Of a DNA stretch of 64,000 nt, positions 57,569 to 64,000 are shown in pieces. This stretch comes from Antitrichia curtipendula (taxonomy: Eukaryota; Streptophyta; Bryopsida; Hypnales; Leucodontaceae), in assembly GCA_951230915.1 (NCBI GenBank), contig OX579638.1:20168696-20232695 (forward strand), read 5' to 3'. The notes beneath the pieces were generated by a model, which ran no database searches, was not told the DNA's origin, and saw only the letters and a program-made list of their open reading frames with translations. The position numbers were made by a program, and so were the translations under genes. How positions within the stretch are numbered: the first letter of the stretch is position 1; each line of letters begins with the position of its first letter.

Positions 57569-58810
57569 CTAGAGCTTATTGATCAAATGATCAAATTGGT
57601 AGTCTACTCTTTCTAGCAGCTCGTTTGTTCTCTCAAAGTTTTTCATCAAACTTGTGCTAGTTTTTGCCATTTTCTCAAAGATAACAATGGCTCTATCATG
57701 AAAGTTCTGTTTACCTTTTGACAGTGTGTAGAGATGGTTGTTGGAGTTGGTGCACTCTCCACATCCGAGACTGAATTGGTCTGACTTTGGACATGATCTG
57801 TAGTTGTAGCCAAGACATGCTTTATGATTTGTCCGGCTTGGTGATACCATTGATCTAGAGCGTTGTAGAATTTGCTCTCTTGCCGGTTATTGCCAGAAAT
57901 GCCATTGGCCATTTTGTCTTCTTTGTAAGAATAAAAAATGATCTTAAATTTCTTACGGCATGCCACAGCAGTGCAGTTGAATTTAGGTACCATGACAAGC
58001 ATTCAAGCATGAAGCCTCATCCAAGTATCAATTCCTGCAAGCAAAAAATTCAAAAATCATGAAGGAGTCAAAACCGACATTGAAAAAACAATTACAGCAC
58101 ATACTCTCACTGTGAAATAAAGACTATGTAGGATATAAATGAGAAAAGAAGGTAGCATTCATCAAAGAGAGGAAGTAGGTGGAGGGTTTGTGCATATCAT
58201 GCAAAGGCTCTTGCATTGTGGTGGTGGAGACTAGGTTTCAAACCCCACCGACGACATCCCATTTGCATATATAATGGGGGAAAGGGGGGCCGTGGTGGCC
58301 GGGGACGGGCGTGCGGCGGCGAAGGCCTCTAGGCCCTTAATTGGCCCTAATCCTCAATCTGAATATTTTATGGAAAAATCTAAATTAGGATAGAAATTTC
58401 ATACCTTGTTTTTTGCTGTTTCTGATGAATTCAGGCTCTATCTCCCCCTTCAATACAATCAATTGAAACACCTCTGAGTCCTCTCGCATTTGATTTGCCT
58501 CTTCGCCTTTGATTTTTCCTTCAATTTTCATTGCTCCCTTTTTTTTTGGAGCTGCTTTTTTCTTTGGAACAACCTTTTGCTTAGGATCAACTTTTTTTTT
58601 TAAGGATCCTGTAATCTCACAATCGCCTCCCTCAACAACCCTCTCTTCTATCCTTGCAACATTTGTTTCCTAACTCTCTTCTACTCTCTTCTCTCTAACT
58701 TCAGTTGCAAACGGTTGAAATGCTCCATAAAAACTTGGAGTCAAAATTTTTTTTGACCCCATCAAAGGTGATTGACTGCAAAAGAAAGGATTTTGAGAGA
58801 AATTGTCCAT
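57569..58810 (-). pseudogene. Myb/SANT-like partner gene of the Harbinger element, broken
   Basis: Exon 1 runs 58810-58405 (MDNFSQNPFFCSQSPLMGS..., a Lys-rich middle, then EDSEVFQLIVLKGEIEPEF) with a premature TAG at 58670. It ends at a good donor (CAAG|GTATGA). The intron ends near 58034 (TTGCTTGCAG). Exon 2 carries AVACRKKFKIIFYSYKEDKMANGISGNNRQESKFYNALDQWYHQ, typical of the Myb/SANT proteins that bring the PIF/Harbinger transposase to the nucleus and to the DNA ends. A frameshift near 57715 moves the C-terminal helix (RAIVIFEKMAKTSTSLMKNFERTNELLERV) to another frame. Confidence 0.75.
58175..58345. repeat. Possible SINE-like insertion in the Harbinger intron
   Basis: The intron contains a patch much richer in G than its surroundings, with GGTTTCAAACCCCACC (58228-58244), which resembles an RNA polymerase III B box, and a G-rich run up to about 58335. 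I cannot define ends or a tail, so this is only a suggestion. Confidence 0.25.
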
Positions 58811-59243
58811 CTTCTCTACTTGCAAAAAAATCAGAGAGCTAATAAACAACAAAGCGCTGCAAAAAAATTGAGCAATTTCTATCAAGATACGAGAGAGAGA
58901 GAGAAGAAGAAGGCGCATCCTATTTGCTGCCTTGCAAAAATAGTCCGTTCAGATCTAACGGTTGAGATCTTGTCAATTTTTGATTTTTTTGATTTTTTTT
59001 TCCTTCAAAATTCGACTGCCTCTCGATCAGAGTTTGGGTTCCCATTTTTGCTCAACCCAAACTCACGTCAAGAGTCCGTCACCATGTAGGCATTTTTCTG
59101 ACATATTGTCAGTTCTGAGGTCAACAAACTTTGGACTATGCCTCCTAGTGTGAAGGCTCAAGAGTCCGAACTTTGAGTTCTCTGCAATTTCATTGGCTGA
59201 AATCGACGGACTCTCGATCTTGTGCCCTAGTGTGAAGCGGCCC

Positions 59244-61403
59244 TCAAGATGCAACCCACAAACAGCAAATTGACAAGATCGACAAGCATGATGATGAGGA
59301 TGATGTCCTACAGTTTTCAGAGCCATTTCTACCGTGACTGGGCTCCTTCCTTTTATCCCTGGCTGGGTCCACGCTGGACCATTTGTTCCTGGCTGGCCAC
59401 CTCTGCTGCCCCAAGGTGGCGAACTGGCGATGCTCCGAGTCTCTCCTTCCTGGAGGTTGGAGGGAAGATGATGGCGTCGCAGCGGGACTTGATGGGAGCA
59501 TGATAACGCAGCGACCTTCGGCTCCTGGGACCATAAATGCGTATCCGAGCCCGAGAACGGCATTCATGAAGGACGAGCCAGACATTAAAGACAAGTGCTT
59601 CCACTGGCAACCACCACAGCCTGCCAACAGAAGAAGACTGGTCCCCAAACCCCAATACCTTACATGCATGCGATCAACGCAACGCTCGCCACCCTCGGAT
59701 TTCTTGCAACCACTTGAATCAGTGCCAAAGTGCAGCTTTGCTCCTCCCACAGGAAAACAAAAGCCTGAAACAATTGACGTGAGCCAGACTCCTGTAGCTG
59801 ACTTAGCTTGCAACGCGCGTTACCTGTCAAAGTTTTGCAAGGCTTGGCATGGATTTGCGTTGTTGGTAAGGCTTGGCAAAGCTTCCAGTTGTCATATGGT
59901 CGCGACCGAGCTGGCTGGAGGTCTGAATCTTTGCTGCATCTGAATCCCAAAGGTTCAGTATATCTCACTGGTACTGACTCGTCATTATCAGTCTTGCTCT
60001 GGTTGGTGTCGAAGTGAGTAATTTGATGGTCAGCTGGCGAGTTTGGTGCAGTCCTTTAGTCTAGCCGTCTTTGAACATGACCTTGCACTGCTCTCAAGTT
60101 GGTTTTATGCAGGCCTGGGATGTGTTGTTTGGGACGTACTGAAGCGCAGTTGAGGGGTTGTCGACTAACTTGAATGTGTTTGTCGCTTTGCTGACTTGCT
60201 GAGACCTTGAGCTGGTTTCGAACTGGTTTTGAGCTGATTTTCGTGCACATTGGCGTTTATCAGACATTGGGAGGAGAAGTGGAGTGCCTGCGGCGGCTGC
60301 ATTGGTGACTGAAATAAAGTGCGGCTTGAAACAGGTGAGAGCTCTGCACAAGTCCATGTTTTGAGGTATCATTGATCGAGCTCATGTGCTCGTGTTTCAT
60401 GTTTCTGGGTTGCGGGTTGACGTTTAACGGCTTTCGATGTGCTTGGGGTTTCAATTACTCTCTCCGGCAGTACTGAACTTTCTATTGTATATTCTTTCCG
60501 CTGTCGATGTCTTCATGAGTTGATGGAATCTCCCTGTGTGAGTCACTACTTTCGCTGTCACTCAGGCAAGTGATTTATACCACAGTAGTTCTTTGGGAGT
60601 TCTAGGGAATTTTCTGCTCGTCATAGCTGAGCATGTTGCAGAGAGTGTTGCGGCATTAACTGCACTGCTCAATCTACGCTTCAAGCACATGTTTTGCAGC
60701 TCCAAATGTGCTTCGGTGCTTAATATGCCAAAGGTCAGCAATTAGGGGTGTCAGAGTTCTTGATTTCCGCCGCGCTCTTGGTCGTTTGTTTATGGTCATG
60801 AGCGATTCTCTTCTCAAAGTACTTTGCATTCCCCTCAGAAACTCTCAAATCGCATTGCTCTAAATGGTTCCGTTCTTGGAGCACAAGTCTTGAACTCTGA
60901 CATAGTATTGTGTATCACGTCGCCATTGCCCTCACCGGCAATTTGTACTAAGCTAAATCAATGCATGCGTAATTGCGGGCCCCGAATGAGCCTCAACTCT
61001 GTTACGTGAGTATCAATATCACAGTACTGAAGCACAGAATGGTACGGTTGACTGACATTAAATCAGTACACAGGTTCGGAGAACTTGACCTAGCCATTGC
61101 TACGAGGCTCCGGACTGTCCGGAGGCAGGGGATATAGAGGGATGCATCCGTAGGAGCGTGCAATCGACTGATTTCATGTGGTACCATTGACCCACATTTT
61201 GGTTGCGTGTCCACAGATTTGCGAACCCCTGCCTGTTGGTAGAGCTTGCATCAATCTGCATCGAGAAGATCAATGAAGCAACTGGAGTTTCAGATTTAAG
61301 CGATCGAGAGCGATGACATTCTTCCTGACGTCAATCTCTACTAGAAATTGAATGGTGTTCGAAACGCTTGATCGAAGATCGGACTGTACCCCTGCTTGTG
61401 GAC
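59244..61403. other. Upstream region of the ABCG gene, with unassigned open frames
   Basis: This stretch is less AT-rich than the transposon DNA before it. At 59249-59943 open frames of 84-189 codons overlap on both strands, including a minus-strand one with a hydrophobic GLGTSLLLLAGCGG segment. I recognise none and they exclude one another. The stretch may contain an untranslated first exon of the ABCG gene or a decayed gene. From about 60000 to 61403 I see only non-coding sequence that should hold the promoter. Confidence 0.35.
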
Positions 61404-63419
61404 ATGGATTTCGAGCGGAGGCGAGAGGGCGGTCGCTACAACCGTGTGGTTTGCAGTTGCAGTGACGGCGTCTGCACCGGAATCAAAAATGTCAATAATC
61501 CCCACGTCAGACCTTCCCAAGTCGCCGTCGCTAGCTCCCCGAGCGACACCCCATCCCGATGCAGAACCTACCACCTGGAGCTTCGTGACCTCTCCTACAA
61601 AATCATCAAGAAACCGAAGAATCCCAAAGGCGTATGGGAAACCATCAAAGCCGAAGTGGCCACTCTGAAAGCCAAGCCCTCGCACTACGTCCTGAAGCAC
61701 GTCAGTTGCGAGGCGAGGCCTGGGGAGGTCTTGGCAGTGGCTGGTCCAAGCGGCGCAGGCAAATCGACCCTTCTTGAGGTTCTGGCTGGCAGGATCAAGC
61801 CTGGCTCTGGATCAGGAAGCATCCTCGTGAATAGCCAACCTATGGACATGCAGCACTTCCGCCGCATCAGTGGGTTCGTCATGCAAGACGACGCGCTCTT
61901 CCCCACTCTCACAGTGCGCGAAACGCTCATGTTCTCAGCCAGGCTGCGCTTACCCAGCGTGGTGCCTTCAAGCGAGAAGATAGCGCGAGTGGAAGCGCTC
62001 ATGGCAGAATTAGGGTTAAGTCACGTCGCGAGCACGAGAGTCGGGAACGAGCATGTGCATGGACTTTCAGGTGGGGAGAAGCGTCGCGTCTCGATTGGCG
62101 TGGACGTGATTCACGACCCAGCTGTTTTGATTTTAGATGAGCCTACTTCGGGGTTAGACTCGGCCGCGGCGCTTCACGTTTGCAGCATGCTGCGCACCAT
62201 GGCAGTCTCACACAACCGCACCATCATTCTCAGTATCCACCAACCTGGTTACCGACTATTACAGCTCTTTCATTCGATTCTGCTCCTTGCGCACGGGGCA
62301 GTGGTGCACCATGGAACTCTTGAGCTTCTTGCACAGAGATTACTCGCGACGGGACACAAGATTCCGCCGCAAGTGAACGTGCTGGAGTACGCCATCGACT
62401 CCATCGACGCTCTTGACATGGACAGAAGCAGCATCTTCTCCATTCGCGGCAAAACCGAGCTTCCCATTCTTTCTCTCCAGGAGCTTTTCGTGCTCGATCC
62501 TGCAACGCAGCAATTACTCCCCGACAACGATAGCATTCCCGAAGTGGCCGAAGTCAATGTGAAGCTCCACTTCGCGAATTCAAGCCTGCAAGAGATTCTC
62601 ATTCTCGCGCATCGGTTTACGAAAAACGTGATCCGCGATAGGCAGCTTCTGATTGCGAGGACGATTCAATCAGTTGGAGCGGGATGTGGGTTAGGGTCGA
62701 TTTATCTTCACATGGGTTACGGTACACCAGGACTCCAGAAACGTGTGGGATTCCTCGCGTTTACACTCACGTTTCTGCTCACCTCAAGTATTGAAGTTTT
62801 GCCCATTTTTCTGGAGGAGCGCACCATTTTGAAACGCGAAACTGGTCGCGGCGCTTACCGCCTCTCCAGCTACGTGCTTTCCAGTACTCTAATTTTCCTG
62901 CCGTTTCTGTTTCTGATTGCGCTCATGTACGCTGGTCCAGTGTACTATCTTGTAGGATTAGCGCCTGATTCCGACGCGTTTCTCTTCTTCCTGTTCACGC
63001 TCTGGCTCGTGCTCGTGTCCGCAAACTCCTTCGTCGCGTTTTTTAGTGCCCTTGTCTCCAATTTCATCATGGGGAATACGTGGGTGACTGGCATCATGGG
63101 GGCGTTTTTCCTGTTCTCCGGGTACTTCATTGCGAAGGATTACATGCCGAATTACTGGCTGTTTCTGCATTACTTGTCACTGTTCAAGTATCCGTTAAAT
63201 GCGCTGCTGATCAACGAGTATACGCACGTCGCGGAGAAGTGCTTTGGGCCGGATTACAATGGTCATTGCTTCGTGACGGGAAGGAATGTGCTGGAGAATA
63301 TGTTTCTGGACAAGGAGAACAAGTGGATGAATGTGGGCATCATGGCGGGGTTTGCCGTGGCGTACCGTGTTATGTGCTTCATGGTGTTACATTACAAGCT
63401 TGTGAAGAGGCACCGATGA
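61404..63419 (+). CDS. ABCG half-transporter (WBC type, similar to plant ABCG5/ABCG10)
   Basis: 671 residues in a single exon. ATG 61404 (MDFERRREGG) is the first in-frame Met; the frame is open a little further upstream without one. The layout is nucleotide-binding domain first: Walker A GPSGAGKS at 114-121, Q-loop Gln 161 (MQDD), signature LSGGE at 221-225, Walker B ILDEP at 243-247 with SGLDS behind it, H-loop His 279. The membrane domain spans about 415-665 with around six helices and the extracellular loop before the last one carrying three Cys. ABCG half-transporters work as dimers in the plasma membrane and use ATP to export lipids, hormones or wall precursors; the substrate cannot be read here. 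FFLFSGYFIAKDYMPNYWLF and YPLNALLINEY are typical of the intronless ABCG5/ABCG10-type clade. All catalytic motifs are intact, so the gene looks functional. Confidence 0.93.
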   Translation: MDFERRREGGRYNRVVCSCSDGVCTGIKNVNNPHVRPSQVAVASSPSDTPSRCRTYHLELRDLSYKIIKKPKNPKGVWETIKAEVATLKAKPSHYVLKHVSCEARPGEVLAVAGPSGAGKSTLLEVLAGRIKPGSGSGSILVNSQPMDMQHFRRISGFVMQDDALFPTLTVRETLMFSARLRLPSVVPSSEKIARVEALMAELGLSHVASTRVGNEHVHGLSGGEKRRVSIGVDVIHDPAVLILDEPTSGLDSAAALHVCSMLRTMAVSHNRTIILSIHQPGYRLLQLFHSILLLAHGAVVHHGTLELLAQRLLATGHKIPPQVNVLEYAIDSIDALDMDRSSIFSIRGKTELPILSLQELFVLDPATQQLLPDNDSIPEVAEVNVKLHFANSSLQEILILAHRFTKNVIRDRQLLIARTIQSVGAGCGLGSIYLHMGYGTPGLQKRVGFLAFTLTFLLTSSIEVLPIFLEERTILKRETGRGAYRLSSYVLSSTLIFLPFLFLIALMYAGPVYYLVGLAPDSDAFLFFLFTLWLVLVSANSFVAFFSALVSNFIMGNTWVTGIMGAFFLFSGYFIAKDYMPNYWLFLHYLSLFKYPLNALLINEYTHVAEKCFGPDYNGHCFVTGRNVLENMFLDKENKWMNVGIMAGFAVAYRVMCFMVLHYKLVKRHR

Positions 63420-63639
63420 GATCAGTTCTAGCTGCAGGAAGTGCCATTCAACGATCACTCAGACGGTTGGTTGCCTGTTTTTGAACTAGAGAGTGCTACC
63501 ATTACCAGCCAAAATGCATGCCAAGTCGTTTTACCCATTTCAGAACCTAGCCTTCAGTTTTTGCGATTGATCGGAGCGTTTAGAACAAGAAGGATTATGA
63601 GTTTGATCTTCTTTTTGACTAACAATGAAACAGTGTCAC

Positions 63640-63755
63640 GGTTGCCTTGAACTCCAAACTTGGAATTATAGATCAATTGATCATCTCTGAGAAGAGTTTG
63701 CTTTGAACCCCAGATTTGACATCATAGATCAGTAGTCTATCTCTGAAAGGAGACA
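63640..63755. repeat. Imperfect tandem duplication, about 57 bp unit
   Basis: TTGAACTCCAAACTTGGAATTATAGATCA is followed by a diverged copy (TTTGAACCCCAGATTTGACATCATAGATCA), each closing with ATCTCTGA. It lies 230 bp behind the ABCG stop, so it may be in the 3' UTR. Confidence 0.5.
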
Positions 63756-63765
63756 CCGAGGATAG

Positions 63766-63852
63766 CATTGGTTATATGTGCTCATGTGGTGTAGTTAGTG
63801 GAATTAGTACCCTGGACTCTTTCAATGGCTTTGGTCTAAAGATCAAAATTGT
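63766..63852 (+). pseudogene. Degenerate tRNA-Gln-like sequence (possible SINE head)
   Basis: TGGTGTAGTTAGTGGAATTAGTACCCTGGACTCTT follows the order of a eukaryotic tRNA-Gln (D-arm TGGTGTAGT, TTAGTAC, anticodon stem CTGGACTCT). A weak T-arm or B-box (GGTCTAAAGATC) comes after it. Extra bases in the D-loop and the damaged T-arm exclude a working tRNA. It could be the head of a tRNA-derived SINE. Confidence 0.45.
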
Positions 63853-64000
63853 TCTGCTTGTGGATCAACCTCTTTCTGGTACTGTCGACTAATTAGTGTC
63901 GGTGTTAGTAGTCACATGACTCATTGGATGGGAGATTTATAATTTTTTTAGTTCTTGTTGGTTTGTTTTTCACACCAATTAGGTTTAGTTCAGTTTAATT

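Larger units (their letters stand above)
55796..59243. mobile_element. PIF/Harbinger DNA transposon, complete but inactive (3,448 bp)
   Basis: GGGCCGCTTCACACTA at 55796-55811 is matched perfectly by its inverse at 59228-59243, and a weaker match continues inwards (ACCAAGTCGAGAG against ACAAGATCGAGAG). Flanks are TAA on the left and TCA on the right, compatible with a decayed 3-bp duplication. The two genes expected for the superfamily are present: a HARBI1-like transposase on plus (56290-57562) and a Myb/SANT-like protein on minus (57569-58810), convergent with 6 bp between them. The TIR-proximal word CCATAGTGTGAAG recurs inside at 55913 and 55980. Confidence 0.9.

Noticed and set aside
61341..62602. 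Minus-strand frames inside the ABCG gene
   Set aside because: They are antisense shadows of the transporter coding sequence, whose motifs are all on plus.

Overview
The window reads as nuclear DNA of a land plant. The last 4 kb carry an intact, intronless ABCG half-transporter of plant type. Introns have GT...AG borders. The rest is a graveyard of plant-type transposons (CACTA, PIF/Harbinger, MITEs) with degenerate 25S rRNA fragments in AT-rich DNA. The style fits a seed-free plant such as a bryophyte or lycophyte, but that is an inference from gene style and not a proven assignment. Only two host genes are supported: the last exon of a membrane protein at 1-137 and the ABCG gene at 61404-63419.

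Region 0.1-11 kb: AT-rich DNA with no gene, a 250-bp tandem duplication (2186-2680) and short inverted-repeat elements with TA target duplications. One of these (10234-10568) sits inside another member of its own family.

Region 11-40 kb is a nest of insertions that can be taken apart base by base. The oldest layer is a minus-strand reading frame of 1,522 codons (36277 to 36043, then 15449 to 11119). It has a ParB-like VDGQH segment and a C-terminal part that resembles DNA methyltransferases. A 20.6-kb CACTA transposon (15453-36042; 12-bp perfect terminal repeats; GTC target duplication) interrupts it. The CACTA carries a minus-strand tnpA-like gene and a plus-strand tnp2 transposase gene. Two copies of a 3.4-kb element were later inserted into the CACTA (16526-19978 and 27335-30755, the second splitting tnp2 with a GCAAA duplication). 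A third copy lies at 36561-39955 (ATTGG duplication). These elements start TGT, end ACA, make 5-bp target duplications and have a TATA box at a fixed place. They encode one gag-like or plant-transposon-like protein and show no long terminal repeats inside. This family is the most unusual item in the window.

Region 40-55.8 kb: AT-rich DNA, two tandem 127-bp fragments of 25S rRNA (44351-44604), a 1-kb array of a 12-bp unit (45510-46550), a broken RNase H-like transposase gene with a GHTHEDIDQ motif (49223-52380), and repeats including a 0.9-kb inverted-repeat element.

Region 55.8-64 kb: a complete but dead PIF/Harbinger transposon (55796-59243) with transposase and Myb/SANT partner genes, then the promoter region and coding sequence of the ABCG transporter, and a degenerate tRNA-Gln-like sequence near the right edge.
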